Positions 35,919-47,500 of a stretch of DNA of 64,000 nt are shown here, one piece after another; the first letter of the stretch is position 1, and each line of letters begins with the position of its first letter. This DNA is from Hermatobates lingyangjiaoensis. Lineage: Eukaryota; Arthropoda; Insecta; Hemiptera; Hermatobatidae. The stretch is taken from assembly GCA_026182355.1 (NCBI GenBank), contig JAPFBL010000068.1:6575001-6639000 (forward strand), written 5' to 3'. The notes below the pieces were generated by a model that worked only from the letters and a program-made list of their open reading frames with translations, did no database searches and was not told the DNA's origin. A program made the translations under genes and the position numbers.

Positions 35919-37159
35919 TAGTACAGGGAGCTGGAAGATGAGGTGATAATCAGGTTGAACGCTGATATCAACATATATTCCTTCAGTACCATTAATCACA
36001 ATTATTTAAACATTGTGTAGAAACAATACCACTCCATAATAATTATCATAACAGACACGTTTATGGGCAAAACGACGGGTATACAAGTATAATTAAGACT
36101 TCTTACAGTTTAATAAATAAAAAAAAGATGAATAATTATACTAAACTTTAGTAATTATTCTTTTCCAAGTTTGCTTTAACTTCTTGTATTTATTAACGCA
36201 TTTAATCATTGACCTAAAGAGAAAGGCAGCAATCATGGTTTTCTTAGAATGATGAGTTCTTTATCAGCTTTTGTCTGTGAAGACATGAAGATAAAGTTGT
36301 AATCTGTAAACTGGGAGACAGTGCAATCAGAAGTTATTTTAGGAGTTGTCTGCAACAGAACTTCTCTTCAACAATATATGAGAACAGTACATCTTGTTTA
36401 TAAACATTTTCTAATAAACAAAAAATACTTTCTCTTTGCCAGTAGATTAAATTTAATTGGATAACTATTGAATCAAAGAAAATACAAGAAATTAAATTTT
36501 TATATTGTGGTGTGCTTTGAAATTTAGATAGTATATTGGAATATTCATAAATCGGTAAGTTCAAACGTTGAAGTATCACTGTATCACTGTATCACTGAAA
36601 TCTTAATATTATTTAAAAATATGAGCAACAAATATTTTATTTGAACTAAGTTATTAACAATGATGTATAGTTTACGCTCTGATGTTTCCCATATTTACTT
36701 TATTTTTCATACAATTTTTTTGATTAAAATCCTATATCTTTTGAAGAGTTAAACACATAAGTTTCAATTGTAGTGGAATAGATTAAAAAGCCATAAATAT
36801 TATAGAAGATCTGCTTCTGCTAAATGAAAACTTCATGCCCGACATACAACTGTAAGGGCACTCGACCTACGAGTAGATTAATACATTCAAGAGGGACTTT
36901 GTTGATCAAACAAATTTAATATATCCTATATAAATAAACTAGAAAACTCTTTCTGAGCGACTTACTTCTTCATGCATATAAACAGATATACACTCAAAAT
37001 TAAAATAAAAAAAATCATTTTTTAAAAAAATTAATCCATTTATTTATCAAAAAATTGTAAAAAAATACAATATATTTTCAATTAAAAAATTACTTTAATT
37101 TTAATACTTCAATGTTTATATGTATGTTTGATATTTGAATGACTAAATTATTTCTTATT
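35919..37159. other. non-coding DNA
   Basis: AT-rich. A short tandem repeat (gtatcact, three copies) lies at about 36572-36597. Nothing else recognised. Confidence 0.5.
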
Positions 37160-37460
37160 TTTCCTCTATTTAGTAGGCCTATCAAAAAGTTTTTAAATAA
37201 AAACCGAAACATTGGCATTGAGAGTTCAATTTGAACCTGAAGAACTGTCCGAGTCCCGATAAACTTTAGTTTTGTATATATATATATATTCTTCAGCATT
37301 ATAATATATATTTTTGTTTTCGTTGTGGCCATCGTGTACATGTCTGTGAAGTCCAGTTGACTTTCGGTTCTCACCAATCAACTTCCATTCCTGATTACAA
37401 CCGTTAAAAGGGTCGAAATATTGAATGTTAGTCCTAGTTTCTGTTTTTCATTCGTGTTTC
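37160..37460. mobile_element. Penelope-like ends, families H and I
   Basis: 37170-37272: plus-sense family-H end (ggcctatcaaaaagttttta, aaaaccgaaacattggc, cctgaagaactgtccgag). 37370-37460: family-I end (ttccattcctgattacaacc, gggtcgaaatattgaatg). Confidence 0.6.
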
Positions 37461-37552
37461 TCAATGTTATTAAAGAATATATTAACGGTTTAAAATCGAA
37501 GAGCAGTAACACACAAAAAAAAAATTAAATAAATTAATATATATAACAATTA

Positions 37553-37670
37553 AAATAAGCAGTGGCACATAAAATGAAACACAACAAAGACTCACTTTTC
37601 AATATTTCGACCGTAATGGCGGTCGTCCTCAGGAGAAGAAGTGAATTGACGGAGGGACTACAGTCAATAT

Positions 37671-37704
<34 letters not shown>

Positions 37705-37897
37705 ATATATCAATGATCAAACCACAATAAGAAAATGAGAAAGCAAGACTAAGATCTTTCAACCGTAACAAGCGGTCTTCGTTAGAGTCAAAAACCCAAC
37801 TGGTTTTTTTTTAAAAGACTCACTTCTAAAGACCGTTTGTGATGGTTGAAAGATCTTAGTCTTGTTTTCCCATTTTCTTATTGTGGTTTGATCATTG
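37553..37897. mobile_element. Penelope-like ends: family C and family-A inverted pair 6
   Basis: 37553-37670 is a minus-sense family-C end with the intact CUGAGGA, hairpin and GAAA order (aatatttcgaccgtaatggc, ggtcgtcctcaggagaag). After a TA run, 37711-37897 is a family-A pair with outer ends atgatcaaaccacaataag / cttattgtggtttgatcat. Its right core is eroded. Confidence 0.75.
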
Positions 37898-37954
37898 ATT
37901 GTTATTTCACGTGTTTGTGTGAAATCTTTATATATATATATATATATATATATA

Positions 37955-38070
37955 CACTTTAACACATAGAAAAGAACACAGAAAGACACTACAGAACTCA
38001 CTTCGATATTTCGACATCCGTCGTCATCGGGAAGAAGTGCGAAGTACTTGCGTTGAGAAGTAAACTACTA

Positions 38071-38120
<50 letters not shown>

Positions 38121-38340
38121 AATTAAAAACTTTATGTCCGATTCCACTTGATTTAACTTCGTCGAATATTTTTCTAAATTTTGAAATCTTTTCTTCATTT
38201 CAGGGTTCAACTTAAAAATTAAATCACCATATTTGTTTAAATTGTGATTTCAGTTCTTGAATTTTGTTTGAATGCATATAGTTTTTAAATGCATGTATTC
38301 AAGAAGGACTGCTTCCAACTTTTACTAATATATATATTTA
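37955..38340 (-). mobile_element. Penelope-like end (family D) and protein N-terminal relic
   Basis: 37965-38060 is a minus-sense family-D end (cttcgatatttcgacatccg, tcgtcatcgggaagaag). After a (TA)n run, 38120-38340 resembles the 19.77-19.92-kb relic (atgtccgattccacttg, gactgcttccaacttttac). It is a decayed PLE protein start with a central expansion. Confidence 0.5.
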
Positions 38341-39800
38341 TATATATACATACTATATTGCTCTGAGATTCTTGGATTGTGTTAATTAATTGAGCTGTTG
38401 AAATAAATCTTGAAAAACAATGTAGATAATGTTCATTGTTATAAAATTGACGAAACTATTAAACATGCTTTGGCAATTACCACGACATATCAAAGACGGA
38501 GGACTGCTTTAGGACCGGCAAGAAAACAAACTTTTCCGTGTTGCACTGCGAATTTGGAAAGCCACTTTCACTTTCAATGCTTTCAATGGAGAAAATTTTC
38601 CTGAGCTGTCATCTACAGACCATGAAGAAATAGATTGAAGTGTTCTCTTAATTAAAACCAGAGGAATGTGTTTTATTTTCAAATGGTTACTGACAATAGC
38701 TTTTTATGAAAAGGTCTTAAGTTCTAACATTTAAGTCATTAAATTGACAGTAAGTAGTTTCAGTATGTTAACTACATGCAATTACAAATACAAGCATGAG
38801 CTCTAACAGCTTAGGCTATATTAAATTTTGCATGTTTCAATGGTTTCTTTTAGGTTAAATCAAGCTTCAAAATAAACCTTTTTTTTAATGCATAGATTAA
38901 TTTATTAAATAATAAATTAAATTATTTTATGCAATTCAAAAACAAAAGCAAAGCTTTTCTGGAGTACCCACACTAATTTTTACTTCAAACTGCCATTGTA
39001 TACGATTACTATTTAATCCATTTCCCAGATCTATCCAGTATGAAATGCCCAGTCTCATATAATATCTAAAATGAATTACAATATGCTTTGATTTGCAGGC
39101 ATGTTATGTTTTAAAAACTGTTTCATTATGAAGTTTTTCAAAACTCATTATATAAATGATTAGATATGTTTTTCCGTTCATTTAGTATTAATGTAATCTA
39201 TATATATTTCTAAGCATTTGAATATTTAGCTAATTATCAGGTTTTAATATTATTAGTATGTTAAACATGTTCAAGGTTTAACATCTTTAATATTCATAGA
39301 AAAAAAGTTAATATTTCTTTATCTGTGTTTCATTTCCGCTAAGTATAGGTCTAAGGCCTAACGTTATCTTTTATCAGTTTTATTAATTACTTCCGTCCTT
39401 GTACTCCTTTTTACTTACATAGCATTATAAACTGCATCTACCACTCATGCTTAATTTTTCACCAAAATTAAAGTGCATTATACTAATCTTAAAAATAAGG
39501 GTATGTTATGAATCTCTACAAACATTAAAAATCTGGTAAAGATATATTTATTTTGTCAGGTGATTCAACTATACAACTAATTAATCATTTACGGCTGTTG
39601 AAGTATCCATTGTTCAGAATTGCATAGTACATTTTGAATACAAACTTATAGAATTATTTTCCGTGCAAATTATATTTAAAGTGCAAAATAAGAAAACTTA
39701 TTAGGTCTCTTAAGTGCTAGTAAAAATCATGAGGCACTTAGAGGTAGATTCATTCCTGCCGTTGTACCAAGTTCTTTTAATGTACTTAAAACAAAGCTTA
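38341..39800. other. non-coding DNA
   Basis: A 38.41-38.60-kb frame containing AITTTYQRRRTALGPARKQ sits just beside PLE debris. Its identity is unknown. The rest is AT-rich. Confidence 0.4.
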
Positions 39801-40127
39801 TATTGGGGAATTTCAAAACTTACGTCTCCACACAAGAAAAAAGTTTAATATGAAAACTAACGACGCGTTTCGAACACTTAGTGTTCTTCTTCAGGTCAAC
39901 ATCTATAAAAATTTACATATCTGTGAGATTTAAGAGGGTCATAGTGAATTATTTCAAATTAATTCAAATAATTATTTGAAATTATTCACTTTGATGTTCT
40001 TAAAGCTCACAGAAAATTTTTGAAATGTAAACATTTAGTGTTCGAACACTAGGTGTTCGAAACGCGTGTTTGTTTACATATTGAACTTTTTTTGTATGTA
40101 GGCGTACTTTTTGAAATTCTCCAATAT
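39801..40127. mobile_element. Penelope-like element end, family G, inverted pair
   Basis: tattggggaatttcaaaac at the left is mirrored by tttttgaaattctccaata at the right. Arms meet near 39960 (tttgaaattattc / gaataatt). The left arm has the intact core in minus sense; the right arm keeps a degenerate version (gtgttcgaacactaggtgtt, cgaaacgcg). No (TA)n flank. Confidence 0.75.
39857..39900 (-). ncRNA. hammerhead-ribozyme-like motif, PLE family G (44 nt)
   Basis: Minus-strand order: GUUGAC; CUGAAGA core; one extra A; stem II GAACAC / GUGUUC (6 bp, 3-nt loop); GAAA; CGCG in the stem III position; UC; GUUAG, of which GUUA pairs with UGAC to form stem I. This is the best-formed stem II of the set. 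The extra base between core and stem II is again present. Confidence 0.6.
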
Positions 40128-40387
40128 GAGTAAATAGCACACTATACCAGATTGCATAAATATCTGTTAAGTAAGTAATAAGTAAGTAAATATTGCACAG
40201 ATAAGTAATGAATCAAAACTTATATATCAAGAACATCATAATTCTAACTTAAACATTAAAACCGAAGCAACATGTTTTAATGCTGATTTAAGTAGATCTT
40301 TTAAGATACCAGCCAATCAGGAATAAAAAAAGCAATTATTCTGAGCTAAAAGGGACATAAAAATATCGTAGTCTTGATGTTTGTATT

Positions 40388-40530
40388 TCTCTCTTACGTG
40401 CAGTACCCTGCCATGAGGGAATATATGTCTCTAGTATGCTCCGTTTAGATCAATGCATACATAATTTTACATTTTATTAAAATTGTGCTTTACAATTTTG
40501 TTTTACGAAATATTTTGCGTATGTAGTGAT
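40388..40530 (-). mobile_element. LINE 3'-end fragment (same family as 12.04 kb)
   Basis: Shares ccctgccatgagggaat, caatgcatacat and ttttgttttacgaaatattt, in the same order and spacing, with 12070-12215. That sequence is the 3' UTR of the RNase-H LINE relic. No coding part was recognised upstream (40530-40900). Confidence 0.65.
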
Positions 40531-41721
40531 AATTCCTTTCATAGATTCTTCTTATAGGATATTCTTTGAGTTATCAAAGTCATAATTTTTCTCCTATAAT
40601 CATTATTTTCCTGCTCTCCACAGTACGTGTCTTTACATTTTGAAGAACTTAAAAGAGTGTCCTTTGGTTATTGAGGCATACATGATAGTCATTAGGAGCT
40701 GGGTAGTTACAACGCCTATACTATTTTGAGAGATGTCCAATTGACATTCTTATAAAAAATCAAATGATGGATATATTGCAGTGTTGCTTATTCCTCCTGA
40801 GAGTTTGCTAAGGAGGAAGAATAATAATTCAATAGTGGTCAATGCCGTTTGCAGCACAATATTCCTTAAACTTATTACTTGTAGAATCAAGTCCTACTGA
40901 CACCAACAATGTTGCAAACACCTAAAAACTAGATAAATTTCTAACCAATACCTACAATTCCCACATATTAATTATTTTCATATAACCTTCCAATCAGACT
41001 AGAATATCAGTATATCATGTCAAATTAAGTCATGTTGCTACCTATATCCACCAACCTTTGTGTTCAATATGATCAACAGCCACGCACTTCTAGGCAATTG
41101 AATAGCCCGGGTTTATAATATTCATCTTGGCGAGATCGCTTGATACCTGTTATTTTGACCCACCTCAGATGACTTGTGTCTCCTTTTCCTACAGTTGAAT
41201 TATCTTTTACTAGTTATTTATTTTGCGTTCGTTTTGAATACATGTTCTCTCAATTTTGGTTTCAGTTCATTTACAATCATAGATTTCATCGGTTTTAGCT
41301 CAACCATTTTTTCATAAAATTTTATCATTTGCTTCAGTTTACACAACATAAGATTAATTCAGATGTATCATCAGTAACTCCTTCAATGATATACTCAATA
41401 TCATCCACATCATCAGAGCTTCTGTTGCAATTCATTTTGTTCTGGTAAAAAAAATCACTTAGTTTCAATGTGTTAATTCATGCCTTCGAAATTTTCCTGT
41501 ATGATTTAACATTGCTAGTAGAATTGCAAAATTATTCTCTAAACTTGCTTTTTATATTAGGTGAGAGGCGACTTTATAAATAGGTTTTTGCCAATCTATC
41601 TAATGACTTGTTCCCAAAAATCCACATTTCCTAAGGCTGTCACAGGGGAATTCTTTAAAGTATTCTTCCAACTATTTTCATGATAATTGTCTCTGCAATG
41701 AAACTTTCAACTAGAATATTC
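40531..41721. other. non-coding DNA
   Basis: No gene recognised. It may include more decayed LINE sequence. Confidence 0.45.
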
Positions 41722-41843
41722 AACGTGTTTAAACCCATAAAACATGAAGGAAAACAGATCTCTTTCCTTCATCTCTTTCTTAAACGTGTTTAAACCCATA
41801 AAACATGAAGGAAAACAGATCTCTTTCCTTCATCTATTTCTTT
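41722..41843. repeat. 61-bp tandem duplication
   Basis: aacgtgtttaaacccataaa begins at 41722 and again at 41783. The two 61-bp units are nearly identical, differing by about one base (atctcttt versus atctattt). Each unit contains an internal inverted pair (atgaaggaaa / tttccttcat). Confidence 0.95.
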
Positions 41844-42079
41844 GACTGAGTAAGTAATTTGTTTTTCTTACATATTTGTTCTTATAAAAAAAATCGTCAC
41901 AAACTTTTTTTTCTTACATCGAATATTCAGCGAGAAGCATTTTCTTCCGTTTCTCTATATCACCTTTAACCTCTTCTTCTACTTCTGAATGGTCATTATC
42001 TTAAGCATAATAATTTTATGGACTTATACACCATCATCTTTTATACATACACTATAGTTTTTAAAAGAATTACTTTAAT

Positions 42080-42624
42080 TTTTTTTAACATATTTATTTA
42101 TAACTATACAACAATGCATATATTGTGTAACAAGCATATGCAGTAAGAGTAATAAAAATGGCTTAGATACATATGAGTAAAGAATGAAGCCCACTGGTTC
42201 AACTTGTCACTTCGTTTATGCGCTTTAGTAGATTATCATAGCAGTGGATCCCTGGGCCATCATTTCTTGAGTTGTCTTGGGGGATTCTGGGAAGGTGATA
42301 AAGAAGCGAAGTTTTCAACAAGTGGATTTGGGTGAGACAAAGTTTGATATGAAACGCCTTGCAACAATAAGAGGCTAGATTTTGTATAAATCGGATTTCT
42401 AGGTCTCTATGAAGAGTGTGATTTGTGATAATAAGGAGCATTAGTGATAGTGGGGAAGATTTTCTATTTCAATGACTGTATTTTAAGAATGTTTGTTTTA
42501 ATGAAAGTTTTGCACAATCCCATAGTTCAAGTCCGTAAGTCCAAAAAAGTATCAGTAATGTTTTATATAACAGCAATTTGTTATGGAGTGTCAATTTTGA
42601 GTGTTTCCCGAGACCACTTTAATT
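42080..42624 (-). mobile_element. Jockey-clade LINE, 3' end with reverse-transcriptase C-terminus (broken)
   Basis: Minus-strand translation from 42624 to the stop at 42199 stays in one frame with a single stop near KYSH. It shows LHNKLLLYKTLL, WTYGLELWDCAK and, farther on, NHTLHRDLEI. These blocks are characteristic of the thumb and C-terminal part of Jockey-type ORF2 (LYKTLLKPIWTYG, ..LWG.A, N.TLH.DL.I). After the stop comes an approximately 120-bp 3' UTR ending in an A-rich tail at about 42080-42110. The element is 5'-truncated, with the polymerase palm and endonuclease missing. Confidence 0.85.
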
Positions 42625-44921
42625 AAAAATGATATCATTCATCGTATAATAGCACTCTTACCCAGATCATAATACATGTTTAAATCTATTCCTTAATTTT
42701 ATTTAAAACGTCTTCTCTCACCTTTAGTCTTATCTCAGCTGTCGTAAGAACTTTAGACAACAGCTTCATCATACTCACCTTTGTAGCTTGAATTGTCATG
42801 CTTCTCTTTCATTTCGTCTACTCTTCATAAAGATAGTGTGTTAACTACCTAAACACTAAATACAATAATCACCATCTACCTGCAACTGGTTATAAAGTAA
42901 AGGGAATATCTCAGCCATCATGCAACCAAATACATTTCAAAGTCATCTTCAGTTCATTCTGGACACTGCCCCAATTTTACTGAAGTTGTTAGCATAAAAT
43001 AAAAACTCTCTTTATTTTGAAACTTAGAATAATAACTGCTTGCTCAAAAAACCATTTATTACCCTAGAGTTCTTCTAACACAAATAAATGTTATATCAGG
43101 GTTTTGATTTAGTCGAATGAGTATTCATACTAATAAATAAAGGATATCTGTGAATTTAGGGAAATAAACTTTTAAAATTACAGTTAATTAAAATACGATT
43201 CTCAATACCACTTTATCAGATAAAAACATTCAATACAAAACCAGTGTGATAAGAACACTTGCATCACTACAATAAAATAAAGGCAGTATCCTCAAAGTCT
43301 TTTCTGTATACGCTTCCTGAATAACAAAATATACAGAAATGGCGACCTCTAATTTTAAACTTAAGCAGATTTCTAAAGATATTGAGAGCTTAAATATCGA
43401 CCCAGGCAAAAATGTTTAAATAACAGTTAAGAAATAAAACTTATATAAGACTAAGTGGTTTTTTAAATATTCTTTATGATCATGTCATTGTTTAATATGT
43501 TAACCTTAATTTTCTTATCTCATATTGTTTCGTAAATCCAATCTAAAAGAATATTTTTCATATAGAGTATTTCAAGATGTAATTAAAGATATGTTGATTT
43601 ATTACTAGAGTCAGCATGAAACACTACTTGTCTGTTGAAGTCATCCAAAGTATTTCCAACATGCCCATTGTTATAAACAATCTTCAATATAATACCATTA
43701 CGAAAATAAAAAAATACATCCCAATAGCCTGGTAACGCAGTTACAGATTAAATAATGTGGGGCTATTACTAAAACCCTAGGTGGAGTTTGATAAGAAACA
43801 CCCCTCAGACTCTGTAACTTTATAGTACTAAATAATCAATTAAGTGAAAATTGAGAAATTTTGATATTACTGTTCTTTTGTAGTGTTTTAACATTGTGAT
43901 ATAAAATCAGTACCTTTATATCAAGTCATATCATTGATATCAGATTACTTTTCAAAGAAATATTTGAAAGTGTAATATTACATAGACCTTATTTCAAACT
44001 GTAATATTAGAGACAGTTGGTTCATTAAGATTAATTCATAAGATAGCGAAACAACGTATGGGTAGGTTTAGACAGAGTTTCCTAAAGCAGTATAATTAAC
44101 TCTTACTGAAAGTGCTAGTCTCCTTTGAAGCTCACATTTACACGAAATAATGAAGTAAATTCAAGTTAAGAAACTATGATTAACTCAACAATGAACCATA
44201 AGAGGATTTGTCAGAAGACAGTATAGTCAGGCAGTAAACTGGGTATAATGAAGCACTGTATTTTGCATTAATTGACGATTGAAAACAAGGAAGCTTGGTT
44301 GGTTACCGTAGTATTAGCAACACAGGAACAAACTTTTCTCACAATGAAATCTTCAAAGATATCTGGATAACGCATTTCTGTTATACTTGGTCTGTAATAC
44401 TGTTCCTGAATAGCCTGTAGTGTTACTGTTCGGTGAATAATTCATCTCTTCTACTGTTCTAATTCAGAGGGAAGAACCTTCCTTTGTTGGGTGAGATATA
44501 AAATGAAATATGATTACATTTATTTCTACAGAAGCCCTATAATTATTGTTTTTTCGAAATTATTTTTCTTGTATAAGTAAAGCCAATAATTTTAGACTAT
44601 ATAATTCTTGAAGTTAATTTTTTACGAACGCTATACTAAAGAAAGTCACGAGTAAATTCAATAATTCCTAATAATAATAATAATTTCAAGATATTGAAGT
44701 GCCTTGTGGTCAGCATGATTTTGTATTTTGGTTGATACAAGAACAGGTTAAGCATATCCAAGGAATTGGGGACTTCATCCACTAAACATGACGTATGTTA
44801 CTTTTCATATATTTCGGATGTCAAATCCACTGCAAATAAGAGTATGTTGAGGCAGTCATCACTACCAAACAATACTCATGATAACTAACGTTATGATCAA
44901 ACTGAATTTAAGTGCTACTAA
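42625..44921. other. non-coding DNA
   Basis: No gene recognised. Short frames only; moderately AT-rich. Confidence 0.5.
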
Positions 44922-45692
44922 CAGGTGGCCCAAAAGTCACTGACAGTTAAAAAAAATTCATAACTCTTTTGTTTCTGATTATTTTTCTTATATTTTTTCA
45001 GAGCATTTAGAACTACCCTTCCGACATTATTATGAACAAATATAGCACCGAGGAACGAATCCTCATTGTACAGTGGTACTTTGAGTCACATGGTTCAAAT
45101 TCAGAAACCCAGCGTTGTTACCGTCAACATTTTAATAGGGTACAGGCCAAACCAGAGCAAATGTGGTTTCAACAAGATGGGGCCACAGCCCATGCTGCAA
45201 GAGAGTCCATTCAAATACTCCAAAACATCTTTCAAGACCGAATTATCTCCAGGGGTTGTGAAATCAACTGGCCGCCTAGATCACCTGACCTAACTAGTCC
45301 CGATTTCTTCCTGTGGGGCTATCTTAAAGAAAGGGTGTATAGGAATAAACCTCGGCCAATAAACGACTTAAAACGTAATATCGAAGATCAAATAAGAGAC
45401 ATAAGCCCGAAAATGCTTTCAAATGTTATGCAAAGTGTGTTGGATAGGGCTATTCAGTGCGAAACCAAAAAGGGTGGACATTTAAAAAACATTATTTTTA
45501 AAAATTAGGTAAATTTTACTTCCCCACTTTAATTAGTGATAAATTTAAGTGTAAGTAAATAATTATAACCATATATATTGCCAAAAATATCGGAAGGATC
45601 AGTTTACCTACTGCTCAAATTTGGTGAGTATAACTTATGAATTACAGGAACTATTGAACATTTAAAAGTGTCAGTGACTTTTGGGCCACCTA
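44922..45692 (+). mobile_element. mariner/Tc1-superfamily transposon, internally deleted
   Basis: Terminal inverted repeats ggtggcccaaaagtcactga (from 44924) and tcagtgacttttgggccacc (to 45690). The right copy is followed by TA; the corresponding left dinucleotide is CA, probably a mutated TA target duplication. Length is about 767 bp between the flanking dinucleotides, with a deleted transposase inside. The intact ends mean it could have been mobilised in trans. Confidence 0.92.
45032..45508 (+). pseudogene. mariner-type transposase, deletion derivative (158 aa)
   Basis: The frame is uninterrupted from ATG to stop but too short (mariner transposases are about 330-350 aa). Residues 1-36 (MNKYSTEERILIVQWYFESH and following) are the start of the N-terminal helix-turn-helix region. 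They join directly to the C-terminal catalytic part, starting near QAKPEQMWFQQDGATAHAAR. Most of the DNA-binding domain and the first catalytic Asp are missing. The second Asp (QQDG) and a third (SPDFFLWGYLK) are 41 residues apart. A clean in-frame join is unusual and may just reflect recent loss. The product cannot catalyse transposition. Confidence 0.9.
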
Positions 45693-47153
45693 GTATATAT
45701 CTCACAGTTTTGTTACTGAAATTTGCTCATCTTTCTTAATTTCTTGTTCTTAATATAAATAGAAATTCCACTATCTCATAATCCCATATATTTTCTTTTC
45801 TTTCGATAAATATCACTTGAGACATGCGAGCAAGATGGAGTCATCAGACGTCTGGCTTCAATGATGCTACTATCAGTGTACTGCAGTGTGCAATCCAAAT
45901 TACTTTAAACCTATATACTAAGTATTTCAAAGAAATACAGACATTCCCTTCATTACTAGTACTTCTTTTAAGTATCCATAGAAATTCTCTTGAGAATGAA
46001 ATTTGAAGTAATTATAATGCCGGATAAAATGAAACATTTATATTAAATTGTATAAAAAATAACAGAATAAAGTTTTATTAAAACTCAATGAAATATTAAT
46101 TTAATAATCAATATGTTGAAATTCCTTGCTTAAAATACCATGAATATCTTTCCTTTTTAATAAGAAATATTATTATTTAATATTTTAAATAAAAAAAACT
46201 AAGAGAAAAGAATGAAATTTATACATACAAAATTGTGAGTGAGCAATGGAGGTGGATAAAATGCAATTTCAAGCTTAAGTTAAACAAATAATATGAAAGG
46301 GACAAGAGGATCATCATTCCATTGGCTTTGATCTGTTATTATTATCTCCCCAAGCCAGATATCAGAGACATTTCAAACAATTACATTTCAAACATTAATA
46401 ATCGAACATTCAGAAAAAATGAAGTAATCGCATCATAAACTAAAATATTTTATTGTATTGCAATATAATTATTACATAATAGTTTCAGAAATGGTGGTAG
46501 GTATATTATATTGTGTCAAGTAATAAACTCATGATGCCTTATTATAGATAATTGGTTCCTTATAGTAATTTGAATATAAATGATACAAGAGTCATTATTG
46601 AAATAAAAGTCATTCTATAGGTGTTATACGCATGTCTATTCATCCATTCATCTTATATGAATAACGACTCGTTATCCAAAGTTAAAAATAACTTTGGAAA
46701 ATTAATATAATTGGAACATTCCATAGCACAATTTATATTAATGTTTGATGCTTACTTATTGGTATTATGCCAATAATATTAAAACTGGAATAACTTAATA
46801 AGTTTTATTCAATCATAAATTCTTTGCAATCACGTAATGAAGAGATTAAAAACAATCGAGACGCTCCAATAAGAGAGTTCATTGAACCTCATTTATCTTT
46901 GTAAATATCAGGCAGCAACGAAGTCCATGACTTTACTGAAACTGAGTACTCCCTCGACATCTGTATTAGTGGAAGTAATATGGAAGAGATGGTGAGCCTC
47001 CCTTTATCATCTGTAAGTTGCTACATTGGGAGCCACCATCCATCAAGCTGACAGAAATAAGAAAGCGATTTCAATTAAAGCAGAGGGTGAGATATATAGT
47101 CTACAGTTCCTCAAACAAAAAAAAAGTAAATCATAATTGATCAGTGAAATTAA
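45693..47153. other. non-coding DNA
   Basis: AT-rich. A small GC-richer patch (46900-47060) leads into the LINE relic and may be its decayed upstream part. Confidence 0.45.
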
Positions 47154-47500
47154 AGTTGATATAGCTGAAATCGATAAAGCAGAGCGTATGTTTTACTTGG
47201 TTAAGTTTAAAACCAATGTTAATAGTAGTTGGAAATGAGCTAGCAGAGAGATTTGTGCATAAAGATGGAAACTATAGAGCATGGATCACTATATAACAAG
47301 AATCTTAAATCTTACCTGAAATATCTTTTGAAACAAAGAGTTTCAAAAACGTCGCAACTAATCAAAGAGAACTTAAGCTTGAACAAATTAACTGGAATAG
47401 GCATATTTAGTTACCTTGAAATATAAACTGGGATAAGGAATAGCAACAGGTCACAAATCCTTATGCAGTATTCATCGTAATTTAATCTGACAGACTCTAC
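47154..47500 (+). mobile_element. LINE RNase H domain relic
   Basis: Plus-strand pieces VDIAEIDKAERMFYLVKFKT (47154-) and, after a one-base shift, VVGNELAERFVHKDG (47225-47269) reproduce the ...F.WVK.H... / VGNELAD signature of LINE RNase H. ATGHKSLCSIHRNLI (about 47451-47490) matches the later TGHG...HR motif. Multiple frameshifts and stops. It resembles the 12-kb element in layout. Confidence 0.6.

Noticed and set aside
45066..45293. 75-codon ORF inside the first mariner
   Set aside because: Out-of-frame shadow of the transposase fragment.
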